A stretch of DNA of 18,339 bases from the NCBI GenBank assembly GCA_050999295.1, contig JBPCPI010000246.1, positions 1 through 18,339 of the forward strand. Reading direction: 5' to 3'. Positions 6,589 through 13,519 of this stretch are shown here, piece after piece (positions within the stretch are counted from its first letter, which is position 1; every line of letters begins with the position of its first letter). Made by a program: the position numbers and the translations under genes. The notes beneath the pieces are model-generated. The model worked only from the letters and a program-made list of their open reading frames with translations. It ran no database searches and had not been told where the DNA came from. This DNA is from JACCQS01 sp050999295 (GTDB lineage Bacteria; Actinomycetota; Actinomycetes; Mycobacteriales; Geodermatophilaceae).

Positions 6589-7743
6589 ATGACGACTGCG
6601 CCGGTCCGCACTGCCACCAGCATCCGAGCCGTCGAGGTGGTGCTGCCCTGCATCGACCTCGATCCCACTGTGGACTTCTTCGTGGATCGGCTCGGATTCC
6701 GGCTCGACGTGATCATGCCCGCCGACGATCCCGCCGTCGCGCTGCTCTCCGGACACGGGATGCGGATCCGCCTGGAGCGCGGCGCAACCGGCGACCCGGG
6801 CGAGCTGCGGCTGGCCTGCGACGAGCCACGGGCCTGGGGCACCGATCTGCTGATCGCCCCGAACGGAACCCGGATCCAACTTGTGGACGCCAACCCCCCG
6901 CTGGTCATCCCGGACTCGGCACCGCTGTTCGAACTCACCCGCGATGACGGGGACATCGGTGGCGTCGGGCGGGCCGGCATGCGCTATCGGGACCTGCTGC
7001 CCAAACGCCAGGGTGGCCGGTTCATCGCCTCGCACATCCTCATCCCCGAGGGCGGACCCGTTCCGGACTACGTGCACCACCACCGGGTGCGCTTCCAGAT
7101 GATCTACTGCGCTGCCGGCTGGGTGCAGGTCGTCTACGAGGACCAGGGCCCGGCGTTCGTACTTCAGGCTGGTGACTGCGTGCTTCAGCCACCCGGGATC
7201 CGACACCGCGTGCTGGAGAGCTCCGAGGGCATGGAGGTCGTCGAAATCGGTTGCCCCGCAGAGCATGAGACCACCGCAGAGCACATGATCACCCTCCCGA
7301 CTCCGGATCTCCGACCTGACCGGGTCTTCGAAGGTCAGCGGTTCGTACGCCACACCGCGGCCGATGCCAGGTGGCAGCAGTGGCGATCGCCCGGATTCGA
7401 GTGTCGGGACACCGGTATCGGTGACGCTACGGATGGGCTCGCCGGGGTACGGGTGGTGCGGCGTGCCGGCGAGGCCGCCCGTGCCAACGGCAGCGGCGGC
7501 GCGGCCGGCCAGGCCGCATCGGTCGTCGACCTCATCCATGACGGTGAGCTGCTGTTCTGGTTCGTGCTGGCCGGCACCGCGATGCTGCACACCCACGGCC
7601 GCCCAGACGAGCCGCTGGGCAAGGGTGCTGCCGTCGCTGTCCCGGCCGGGGTGCCGCACCGACTCAGCCTCCCCTCGGCGGATCTGGAACTCCTCGAGGT
7701 CATGTTGCCGGCTGTGCTGGAGCTCAGGCCGCCGCCCGGCTAG
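6589..7743 (+). CDS. VOC (glyoxalase-like) domain fused to two cupin domains
   Basis: 384-residue three-domain protein of an uncharacterised family. Residues ~12-103 form a vicinal-oxygen-chelate fold (VEVVLPCIDLDPTVDFFVDRLGF at the front, PNGTRIQLVD at the end). Residues ~150-225 form cupin 1, with a histidine cluster at 163-165, the GDCVLQPPGIRHRV motif and H206. Residues ~310-375 form cupin 2, with H334/H336 in MLHTHGRPD and PAGVPHR with H357. Both cupins keep likely metal ligands, so a metal-dependent enzyme (dioxygenase, isomerase or epimerase type) is plausible, but no reaction can be assigned. It is cytoplasmic. It follows the ArsR gene on the same strand with its own -10 box, so it may belong to the ArsR/EamA regulon. 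Domain calls are firm; function is unknown. Confidence 0.85.
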   Translation: MTTAPVRTATSIRAVEVVLPCIDLDPTVDFFVDRLGFRLDVIMPADDPAVALLSGHGMRIRLERGATGDPGELRLACDEPRAWGTDLLIAPNGTRIQLVDANPPLVIPDSAPLFELTRDDGDIGGVGRAGMRYRDLLPKRQGGRFIASHILIPEGGPVPDYVHHHRVRFQMIYCAAGWVQVVYEDQGPAFVLQAGDCVLQPPGIRHRVLESSEGMEVVEIGCPAEHETTAEHMITLPTPDLRPDRVFEGQRFVRHTAADARWQQWRSPGFECRDTGIGDATDGLAGVRVVRRAGEAARANGSGGAAGQAASVVDLIHDGELLFWFVLAGTAMLHTHGRPDEPLGKGAAVAVPAGVPHRLSLPSADLELLEVMLPAVLELRPPPG

Positions 7744-7792
7744 CTCGTTGATGCATGTCAGCCGGAAGGGATCGGGCAGAACAGCAGGTTCG

Positions 7793-8098
7793 TCAGCCGT
7801 TCTCGCGCAGGCGTGCCTCGACTCGCTCGACCTTCGCGGTCAGCTGACCGGTGTGGCCGGGCCGGATGTCGGCCTTGAGCACGAGGCCTAGCCGGGACGA
7901 ACCGGCGGCGGCGATGTCGACGCAGCGCTTCACCACCGCCATCACCTCGTCCCAATCGCCCTCGAGGTTGGTGAACATCGCGTTCGTCTCGTTGGGCAGC
8001 CCACTGTCCCGTACTTCGCGCACGATCTCGGCAACTGTGGCCGACACTCCGCCGTGCTTATCGGTGCTACCGGGGCTGATGCTGAAGGCAACGATCAT
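7793..8098 (-). CDS. Thiamine-binding protein, MTH1187/YkoF-like family
   Basis: 101-residue cytoplasmic protein of the MTH1187 (DUF77, thiamine-binding) family: a single ferredoxin-like domain starting MIVAFSISP and ending ADIRPGHTGQLTAKVERVEARL. The segment NAMFTNLEGDWDEVMAVVKRCVD is typical. Members bind thiamine or a related pyrimidine and are proposed as vitamin carriers; catalysis is not known. The open frame extends further upstream, but ATG 8098 is chosen because homology begins there and a GAGG ribosome binding site sits 8 nt before it. It diverges from rpiB with a 36-nt gap and converges with the VOC-cupin gene. Confidence 0.88.
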   Translation of the reverse strand: MIVAFSISPGSTDKHGGVSATVAEIVREVRDSGLPNETNAMFTNLEGDWDEVMAVVKRCVDIAAAGSSRLGLVLKADIRPGHTGQLTAKVERVEARLRENG

Positions 8099-8121
8099 GC
8101 CGACAGCCTCGCAGGGCCTGT

Positions 8122-8127
8122 CAGACT
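8122..8127 (+). promoter_or_regulatory. Possible -10 box of rpiB
   Basis: CAGACT lies 7 nt before ATG 8135, with A and T at the two key positions of TAnnnT. No Shine-Dalgarno is seen, so a leaderless start is possible. Weaker than the other boxes in the window. Confidence 0.3.
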
Positions 8128-8134
8128 GCACGCC

Positions 8135-8611
8135 ATGCGGGTCTATCTGGGTAGCGATCATGCCGGATATGAACTCAAGGGGCATCTCGTCGCGGAGTTA
8201 AGCGCCGCCGGTCACGAGGCGATCGACGTCGGCCCGCCGAGCTTCGACCCTGAGGACGACTATCCGGCCTACTGCCTGGCCACCGGCGCCATGGTCGTCG
8301 GCGATCCCGGCAGTCTCGGGGTCGTCATCGGCGGATCGGGCAACGGCGAGCAGATCGCGGCCAACAAGGTGCCTGGCGTCCGCGCCGCGCTGGCCTGGTC
8401 GGAGGAGACGGCCACGCTGGCCCGCGAGCACAACGACGCCAACGTCATCTCGATCGGTTCCCGCATGCACTCCGCCGACGAGGCGACCGCATTGGTCACC
8501 GCTTTCCTGGCTACCGCTTTCTCCGCTGAGCAGCGCCACGTACGCCGGATCAGCCAGGTCGCCGACTACGAACGGACCCACCGGATCCCGGAACTGCCGC
8601 CGCCTTCCTGA
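8135..8611 (+). CDS. rpiB: Ribose-5-phosphate isomerase B
   Basis: 158-residue RpiB/LacAB-family enzyme interconverting ribose 5-phosphate and ribulose 5-phosphate in the pentose phosphate pathway. It is nearly colinear with M. tuberculosis RpiB: GSDHAGYELK at 6-15 (D8 and H9 in the phosphosugar pocket), GGSGNGEQIAANK at 66-78, AREHNDAN at 96-103, IGSRMH, and the RRISQVADYERTH tail. As in other actinobacterial enzymes the usual catalytic cysteine is absent and E72 (Glu75 of the M. tuberculosis enzyme) should be the base. The reading frame runs upstream of ATG 8135, but homology starts at MRVYLGSDH. In Mycobacterium this gene directly follows the DsbA-like gene; here they are ~6.9 kb apart in the same orientation. 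Confidence 0.95.
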   Translation: MRVYLGSDHAGYELKGHLVAELSAAGHEAIDVGPPSFDPEDDYPAYCLATGAMVVGDPGSLGVVIGGSGNGEQIAANKVPGVRAALAWSEETATLAREHNDANVISIGSRMHSADEATALVTAFLATAFSAEQRHVRRISQVADYERTHRIPELPPPS

Positions 8612-8618
8612 CTCGCGA

Positions 8619-8864
8619 TCATGGCGCGGTGACCATATTTCGGGCGGAAACTTGGTCCCCGGTGTCGACGGCCGGATCGCCTCGTAGATCGGGATGGCTG
8701 CAGACCGGAATTCCTTCTCCTCCACGGGGTAGACCCGGCCGTCGCCGGTGTCGACATCCGCGCGCAGCCGCATCCTCACCGAAGCCCTCGCTCAGGCAGG
8801 CGAATGCCGCATCAAATTCGTCAGCGGTGAAGGGTCGCAGTCGGTTCTCGATGTCGTCGGGCAC
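8619..8864 (-). pseudogene. Decayed Eis/GNAT-like acetyltransferase remnant
   Basis: The minus strand starts well at ATG 8864 (MPDDIENRLRPFTADEFDAAFACLSEGFGED), an opening like that of Eis-type N-acetyltransferases. After about position 8770 sense moves to another frame, which reads MRLRADVDTGDGRVYPVEEKEFRSAAIPIYEAIRPSTPG. The end of that piece resembles the segment before the aromatic motif in the middle of Eis proteins (IYEAIRPSTPG compared with the family's usual YxxxRPxxPG). The N-terminal piece is therefore joined to a mid-protein piece with most of the catalytic acetyl-CoA domain lost and the frame shifted. The stretch has no intact product. Family assignment is from motif resemblance only; that the gene is broken is more certain than what it was. 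Confidence 0.45.
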
Positions 8865-8926
8865 GCATGGTGTCTACTCCCGATCGCGGCCCTGGTCAGC
8901 TGAGTTTCGCCACTCGCGGTGAGCCC

Positions 8927-9499
8927 TCAACCGGATTCGGCCGCCAGGGACGCCGAGATTGCGGCGGCGGCGGCCTGTACCGGCACGCCCAAGGTCGCCA
9001 TCGCCCGGCGCGGCAGGCGCAGGCTCGGGGCCGCAACGACAACGCCTGCGATCGCGCGCCCGGTCCGGTCCCGAACGGCTGCGCCGATCGCGTCGATTCC
9101 CTGCTCGCTCTCCTCGACGTTGAGTGCGTACCCACGACGTCGCACCGCGGTGAGCTCGCGGATCAGCGGGTTCAACTCGGGGCCGGTTGCATCGGGGGTC
9201 AGTGGCAGCCGGCCGGGGTAGAGCTCAGCCAGCTGGTCGCGGGTGAGTTCGGCGAGCAGCACCTTCCCGCCGGAGGTCACATGGGCCGGGAGGGTCAGGC
9301 CGATCCGGGAGGCCACCCGCAGCGCGTGAGTTCCCTCGACGCCGTCGATGAACCTTGCCCCGGTCCCCTCGAGCACCATCAGGTGCACCGTCTCCCCGGT
9401 TGCGCGCGCCAGGTCCTCGAGATGGGCTGTCCGGTCGAACCGACCTGGTCGGTCTGACTGGTCAGTCCACCGACAACGGGAGGTAGCCGATGCCGGCAC
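8927..9499 (-). CDS. IclR-family effector-binding domain protein, HTH missing (likely truncated)
   Basis: 190 codons, of which about 22-190 match the C-terminal ligand-binding domain of IclR regulators: HLEDLARATGETVHLMVLEG, FIDGVEG, RIGLTLPAHVTSGGKVLLAEL, RRRGYALNVEESEQGIDAIGAAVRD and a final GVPVQAAAAAIS. Normal IclR proteins are ~250 residues with an N-terminal winged helix; here that domain is absent, and the DNA where it should lie is the divergent AMP-ligase gene. The first ~21 residues (MPASATSRCRWTDQSDRPG) have no family similarity and read through the ligase's ribosome binding site and operator-like palindromes. I infer a deletion joined near 9436 and a non-functional regulator. An effector-only protein acting on another regulator is an alternative. 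Parent IclR regulators often control aromatic catabolism, which fits the neighbouring genes. Confidence 0.75.
   Translation of the reverse strand: MPASATSRCRWTDQSDRPGRFDRTAHLEDLARATGETVHLMVLEGTGARFIDGVEGTHALRVASRIGLTLPAHVTSGGKVLLAELTRDQLAELYPGRLPLTPDATGPELNPLIRELTAVRRRGYALNVEESEQGIDAIGAAVRDRTGRAIAGVVVAAPSLRLPRRAMATLGVPVQAAAAAISASLAAESG
9439..9465. promoter_or_regulatory. Two abutting palindromes upstream of the AMP-ligase gene
   Basis: ACCGACC-T-GGTCGGT at 9439-9453 (perfect 7-bp arms) is followed immediately by CTGAC-TG-GTCAG at 9454-9465 (perfect 5-bp arms). They end 12 nt before the GGGAGGT ribosome binding site of the ligase. Size and placement suit binding sites for an IclR-type dimer, or a folded 5' leader. 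They lie just where IclR homology stops. Confidence 0.45.
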
Positions 9500-11166
9500 C
9501 GATCAGCGAGGGAATCGTGCCGTGGCCACCCGAGGTTGCCGAGGCCTATGTGGCCAAGGGTTACTGGCTCGGCAGGTCCCTCGGGTCCCTGCTGTACGCC
9601 GCTGCTGACCAGCGGCCCACCGACATCGCCCTGGTCGAGGGAGCCACGCGACTGAGTTATGCCGAACTGCTGGCCCGCGCGGATGCCACCGCGACGCGGC
9701 TGGCCGAGCTCGGACTGGTCAGCGGGGATCGGATCGTGGTGCAACTCCCGAACTGCGCGGAGTTCGTTCTCCTTACGATTGCCTGCCTGCGGATGGGAGT
9801 CGTGCCGGTGATGGCGCTGCCCGCCCACCGGCAGCACGAGTTGGCCTACCTCTGCGAGCACGCGGAGGCGGTCGCCCTGGCCGTACCAGATGTGTTGCGG
9901 GACTTCGACCATCAGCAGTTGGGGCACGATCTGGTTGGCGAGGTCGAGACGTTGCAGCACGTCCTCGTCGCTGGTGACGAGGTCCGAGACGGCAGCGTCG
10001 ACCTGCGGGCTTTGTGTGCGCCTGCGTCAGATCCCGCGGCTGATCGAGAAAGGTGGGACAGCGCCGAGCCGAACAGTCGTGACGTCGCAGTCTTCCTGCT
10101 CTCCGGGGGTACGACCGGCCTGCCGAAGCTGATCGCCCGTACCCACGACGACTACGCCTACAACGCCCTGCGCAGCGGCGAGGTCTGCGGGTTTGACGCG
10201 GACACCGTCTACCTGGTGAGCCTGCCGGCCAGTCACAACTTTCCGTTGGCCTGCCCGGGGCTGCTCGGCACCCTGCTCGTCGGGGGGAGGCTCGTCATGC
10301 TGGCCTCACCCGAACCCGAGCGCGCCTTCGCGACGATCGCCGCGGAGGACGTCACGCACACCGCCGTCGTGCCAGCGGTCGCCCAACGATGGCTCGCGCA
10401 TCAACGGGAAACCGCAAGCGGCGAGTTGAGCAGTTTGCAGGTGCTGCAGGTCGGGGGCGCGAGAATGCCAGATGAGATTGCCGCCCAGGTCCGCCCGGTC
10501 CTGGGGGCGACTCTGCAGCAGGTCTTCGGGATGGCCGAGGGGCTGCTCAACTACACCCGGCTCGACGACCCGGACGAGGTCATCTGCACCACGCAGGGGC
10601 GACCCATGTCGCCCGACGACGAAGTCCTCGTCGTCGACGAGAACGACGAGCCGGTGCCAGACGGGACACCGGGGTCCCTGCTGACCAGAGGGCCGTACAC
10701 CCCTCGCGGTTACTACCGGGCGCAGGAGCAGAACGCCAGAGCCTTCACCGCGGACGGCTGGTACCGCAGTGGCGACATCGTCCGGCGCCGGCCTGACGGC
10801 AATCTCGTCGTCGAAGGACGCGACAAGGACATGATCAATCGCGGCGGGGAGAAGATCTCCGCCGAGGAGGTCGAGAACCTGGTCTACCAACTCGACTCGG
10901 TCGCCCAGGTCGCCGTAGTAGCGATGCCCGATCCGGACCTGGGAGAACGGGTCTGCCTGTACGTCGTACCCGCGCCCGGAGCAACCGTGAGCCTGCACGA
11001 CGTACGGGCGAGCACGCAGGCCCGTGGGGTGGCGAAGTACAAGTGGCCGGAGCGGCTGGAGTTGGTCGGGGAACTGATATCCACCAAGGTCGGGAAGATC
11101 GACAAGCAGGCACTGCGGGAGGATGTCGCCGCCCGACTCGCCCGAACTCAGGAAGGCACTCGATGA
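9490..11166 (+). CDS. Aryl-acid AMP ligase, predicted salicylate-activating
   Basis: 558-residue ANL-superfamily adenylating enzyme of the EntE/DhbE/MbtA group, forming an acyl-AMP from an aromatic acid and ATP. Motifs in order: P-loop LLSGGTTGLPK (203-213), pocket SHNFPLACPG (248-257), FGMAEGLLNYTRLDD (346-360), hinge-region YRSGD (425-429), GRDKDMINRGGEKIS (443-457) and the catalytic lysine K536 in KVGKIDK. Aligned with DhbE, the substrate code shows N250 (Asn235), C255 (Ser240) and L353 (Val337). Cys plus Leu is the salicylate pattern, whereas Ser plus Val is 2,3-dihydroxybenzoate. A strong GGGAGGT precedes ATG 9490 by 5 nt. The stop overlaps the next start (ATGA), so the maleylpyruvate isomerase is translationally coupled. 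No siderophore NRPS is nearby, so salicylate breakdown (SdgA-like) is a better reading than MbtA-like siderophore assembly. Confidence 0.88.
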   Translation: MPAPISEGIVPWPPEVAEAYVAKGYWLGRSLGSLLYAAADQRPTDIALVEGATRLSYAELLARADATATRLAELGLVSGDRIVVQLPNCAEFVLLTIACLRMGVVPVMALPAHRQHELAYLCEHAEAVALAVPDVLRDFDHQQLGHDLVGEVETLQHVLVAGDEVRDGSVDLRALCAPASDPAADRERWDSAEPNSRDVAVFLLSGGTTGLPKLIARTHDDYAYNALRSGEVCGFDADTVYLVSLPASHNFPLACPGLLGTLLVGGRLVMLASPEPERAFATIAAEDVTHTAVVPAVAQRWLAHQRETASGELSSLQVLQVGGARMPDEIAAQVRPVLGATLQQVFGMAEGLLNYTRLDDPDEVICTTQGRPMSPDDEVLVVDENDEPVPDGTPGSLLTRGPYTPRGYYRAQEQNARAFTADGWYRSGDIVRRRPDGNLVVEGRDKDMINRGGEKISAEEVENLVYQLDSVAQVAVVAMPDPDLGERVCLYVVPAPGATVSLHDVRASTQARGVAKYKWPERLELVGELISTKVGKIDKQALREDVAARLARTQEGTR

Positions 11167-11885
11167 CGGTTCCAGAACCAGCCGCGCAGATCCTGGCCTG
11201 GATGCGGGAGGGAGAGGCTCGGTTTCTGGACCAAGTGGAGGCGCTCACCGACGAGGAGCTCCAGGCGGACTCGGCGCTGCCGGAGTGGAGCCGGGCACAT
11301 GTGGTCGCGCACGTCGCCCGCAACGCAGAGGCCGTGTCCCGCTTGCTGTCCTGGGCCCGGACAGGCGAGGAGAATCCCATGTATTCCGACGTCGAGACTC
11401 GGAACCGGGACATCGAGGCGGCGGCGCGCCAGGCTCCCGAAGCTCTGCGCGCCGACGTGCGGCGCGCGTCCGAGCAATTCGACGCCGACCTCGAGGCGTT
11501 GCCGGCGAAGGCATGGAGCGCGCAGGTGCGGACCTTCCAAGGACGGCACGTGCCGGCGAGCTTCGCACTGTGGGCCCGGACCCGCGAGGTCTGGCTGCAT
11601 CTGGTCGATCTCGGTGCAGGGGTCGCCGTGGAGTCCTGGCCGGGGGATCTGGTCGACGCCCTGCTGGGCGAGGTCACGGCGACGATGAATGGGCGCGACG
11701 ACGCTCCGGTGTTGCGGCTACAAGCCACCGATCGCGAGCGAACGTGGCGCATCGGCACGGAGTCCGGCGAGGCTCGGGAGGTGAGCGGCAGGGCGGCTGA
11801 TCTCCTGGCGTGGTTGACCGGACGATCCACGGGCGAGGGTCTGGCCACCGACGGTCTCCTGCCCACACCCCCGCACTGGATGTAG
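11163..11885 (+). CDS. Mycothiol-dependent maleylpyruvate isomerase family protein
   Basis: 240-residue DinB-like protein of the MDMPI family. In the gentisate pathway this enzyme converts maleylpyruvate to fumarylpyruvate using mycothiol and a metal ion. The expected metal ligands are visible: H50 in SRAHVVAHVARNAEA (His52 of the Corynebacterium enzyme), and E142 and H146 in TREVWLHLVDLG (the E-x3-H pair). The C-terminal ~80 residues form the smaller alpha/beta domain with LTGRSTGEGL near the end. Length is normal. ATG 11163 overlaps the stop of the AMP ligase by 4 nt, so an upstream extension of the frame is ignored. Coupling to a salicylate-type ligase supports a gentisate role, although the family also contains relatives with other mycothiol-linked reactions. 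It converges with the FAD oxidoreductase gene 50 nt away. Confidence 0.85.
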   Translation: MTVPEPAAQILAWMREGEARFLDQVEALTDEELQADSALPEWSRAHVVAHVARNAEAVSRLLSWARTGEENPMYSDVETRNRDIEAAARQAPEALRADVRRASEQFDADLEALPAKAWSAQVRTFQGRHVPASFALWARTREVWLHLVDLGAGVAVESWPGDLVDALLGEVTATMNGRDDAPVLRLQATDRERTWRIGTESGEAREVSGRAADLLAWLTGRSTGEGLATDGLLPTPPHWM

Positions 11886-11935
11886 CGCGGCCGGGCGAAG
11901 CCTGCGCCTCCCTGGCTGGGGTGAGAGATTGCTCA

Positions 11936-12991
11936 TCACTGGGCGAGAGTGTCGACGGCGGCGCCGAACACCCGCGGGAGACGCGCCGCCACCGGGACCA
12001 ATGCCCGCCGGGCTGCCGGTACCCGGGTCGCAGTGACCAGACCGCTGGTCAGCCAGCGGTAATCGCGGGTGAGCGAGCGCCAGCTGCGCGGATAGTCCTG
12101 CGGTCTTCCGGCGACCACGGATGCAACCGCTGCCTCGGCGCAGGCCAGGCCGATGCGGAGGCCCTCGCCGGTGAGTGCATCGACGTACCCAGCCGCGTCC
12201 CCTACCAGGAGCACCCGCCCGAGGAGCGGGGACGAGACCTTCTGCCGCAACGGTCCCGCGCCCCGGGCAGAGGTGGTCCATCCGACACCGGACAGCTGCC
12301 GCGCCAGCGCAGGGAAGGTGGCTATCGCTTCGTCGAAGGACCAGCCGCGGGGGCCGAGGACCGCGACCCCGATCTCCCGGTCAGAGATCGGCGTGACATA
12401 GGCCTCACCGACCGCTGACCAGTGCACTTCGACGACGTCGGCCCATGGGCTGCAGGCCGCGTGCCGCCTGATCCCGAACCGTCGACCGTCGCTGCCGCGG
12501 CCGAGACCGGCCGTCCGGCGGACCGTTGAATGCAGCCCGTCGCAGCCAAGAACCCAGTCGCCGGTGAGGGTCCTCCCGTCGTCCAGTTCGACGCACATTC
12601 CACTACGGCCGGCCTGGGTCGGTCGAAGGCCCTTGACCCGACCGGAGCACTGGTCCACGCCGACCTCGGCGGCTCGGGCCGCCAGGGCCGCATGCAGCGC
12701 GGTACGTCGTACGCCCAGGCCCACACCGGCGGCGAACAGATGCGTAGTGGTCGCGCGGCCATTCGGTGCGACGTAGCGGATTCCGCGAAACGAGGCACCC
12801 TCGACGCGGACTCCCAGCCGGTCTAGGGCTGCCACGGTCCCGGGCATCAGACCTTCCCCGCAGGCCTTGTCAACCGGACCCGTACGCGGCTCGACCAGCA
12901 GAACCGACAACCCGGCCAGGCGTCCTTCGATGGCCGCGGCCAGTCCGACCGGCCCACCGCCTACGACGACCAGGTCCGCCCGCGGCCTCAT
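11936..12991 (-). CDS. FAD-dependent oxidoreductase (geranylgeranyl-reductase / SrsC-like)
   Basis: 351-residue flavoprotein of the group-A monooxygenase/geranylgeranyl reductase superfamily. The Rossmann motif GGGPVGLAAAIEG is at 11-23, followed by CGEGLMPG (44-51), which is characteristic of the geranylgeranyl-reductase-like branch, then CDGLHSTVRR (150-159), and the FAD-ribityl motif GDAAGYVDALTGEGLRIG (264-281). No membrane anchor is seen. The frame continues upstream, but ATG 12991 is chosen because the FAD motif begins right after it and it overlaps the methyltransferase stop by 4 nt (ATGA), so the genes are coupled. As third gene after a type III PKS and methyltransferase it occupies the place of SrsC, which hydroxylates alkylresorcinols in S. 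griseus. Oxidation of the phenolic ring to a quinol is therefore inferred; reduction of a prenyl chain is the alternative. Confidence 0.85.
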   Translation of the reverse strand: MRPRADLVVVGGGPVGLAAAIEGRLAGLSVLLVEPRTGPVDKACGEGLMPGTVAALDRLGVRVEGASFRGIRYVAPNGRATTTHLFAAGVGLGVRRTALHAALAARAAEVGVDQCSGRVKGLRPTQAGRSGMCVELDDGRTLTGDWVLGCDGLHSTVRRTAGLGRGSDGRRFGIRRHAACSPWADVVEVHWSAVGEAYVTPISDREIGVAVLGPRGWSFDEAIATFPALARQLSGVGWTTSARGAGPLRQKVSSPLLGRVLLVGDAAGYVDALTGEGLRIGLACAEAAVASVVAGRPQDYPRSWRSLTRDYRWLTSGLVTATRVPAARRALVPVAARLPRVFGAAVDTLAQ

Positions 12992-13512
12992 GTCGCTGCA
13001 GACTCCAGGGCGCGCTCCTCGGCCGGGATGCGGAAGCCCAGCAGGAGTACGGCGTTGAGGACGGTGAACGCGACGGCCGTGATCCAGGCGGTGTGCACGA
13101 GAGGTAGGGCGATGCCCTCGATCACCACCGCCAGATAGTTGGGGTGGCCCAACCAGCGGTACGGGCCACCGGTCACCAGCGGCAGTCCAGGCACAACGAT
13201 GACACGGGTGTTCCACCGACGGCCCAGGGTCGTGATGCACCACCAGCGCAGTGCCTGGGCGGCAAGCACCAGCACGAGCATCGTCACGCCGAGCGCGGGC
13301 ACGAACGGGCGTTGGCCAAGGTAGGTTTCCAACAGGCAGGCGGCAAGCAGACCGGTGTGCAACGCCACCATGGGCGGGTAGTGCCCACGGCCGGTCTCGA
13401 CGCCATCCTGGCTGAGAGCCCAGGACGCATTACGTTGTGAGACAACGAGTTCGGCGATCCGCTCCACCACGACGGCGGCGATGAGCACCGCGTACCAGAG
13501 TTGGGAATCCAC
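12988..13512 (-). CDS. Isoprenylcysteine carboxyl methyltransferase-family protein (SrsB-like)
   Basis: 174-residue integral membrane protein with about four helices and the ICMT/PEMT-type SAM-binding signature near the C-terminus (LVTGGPYRWLGHPNYLAVVIEG, then a final helix and RIPAEERAL). Bacterial members methylate small hydrophobic acceptors, not prenylated proteins. In S. griseus, SrsB of this family O-methylates alkylresorcinols made by the adjacent type III PKS, and the arrangement here is the same. GTG 13512 is chosen because hydrophobic family sequence starts at once (QLWYAVLIAAVVVERIAEL) and a GGAGG lies 12 nt upstream, overlapping the end of the PKS gene 7 nt away. The stop overlaps the FAD gene's start. 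Confidence 0.85.
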   Translation of the reverse strand: MDSQLWYAVLIAAVVVERIAELVVSQRNASWALSQDGVETGRGHYPPMVALHTGLLAACLLETYLGQRPFVPALGVTMLVLVLAAQALRWWCITTLGRRWNTRVIVVPGLPLVTGGPYRWLGHPNYLAVVIEGIALPLVHTAWITAVAFTVLNAVLLLGFRIPAEERALESAAT

Positions 13513-13519
13513 GGTCCGG

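Noticed and set aside
5794..7659. Long open frame on the minus strand (621 codons)
   Set aside because: It lies antisense to the ArsR-type and VOC-bicupin genes, which have clear domains; the frame is a by-product of high GC in third positions and reads as low-complexity sequence.
9490..11166. 2,3-dihydroxybenzoate-AMP ligase (EntE/DhbE) of a catechol siderophore cluster
   Set aside because: The pocket has Cys and Leu where DHB enzymes have Ser and Val, and no DHB synthesis or NRPS genes are adjacent.
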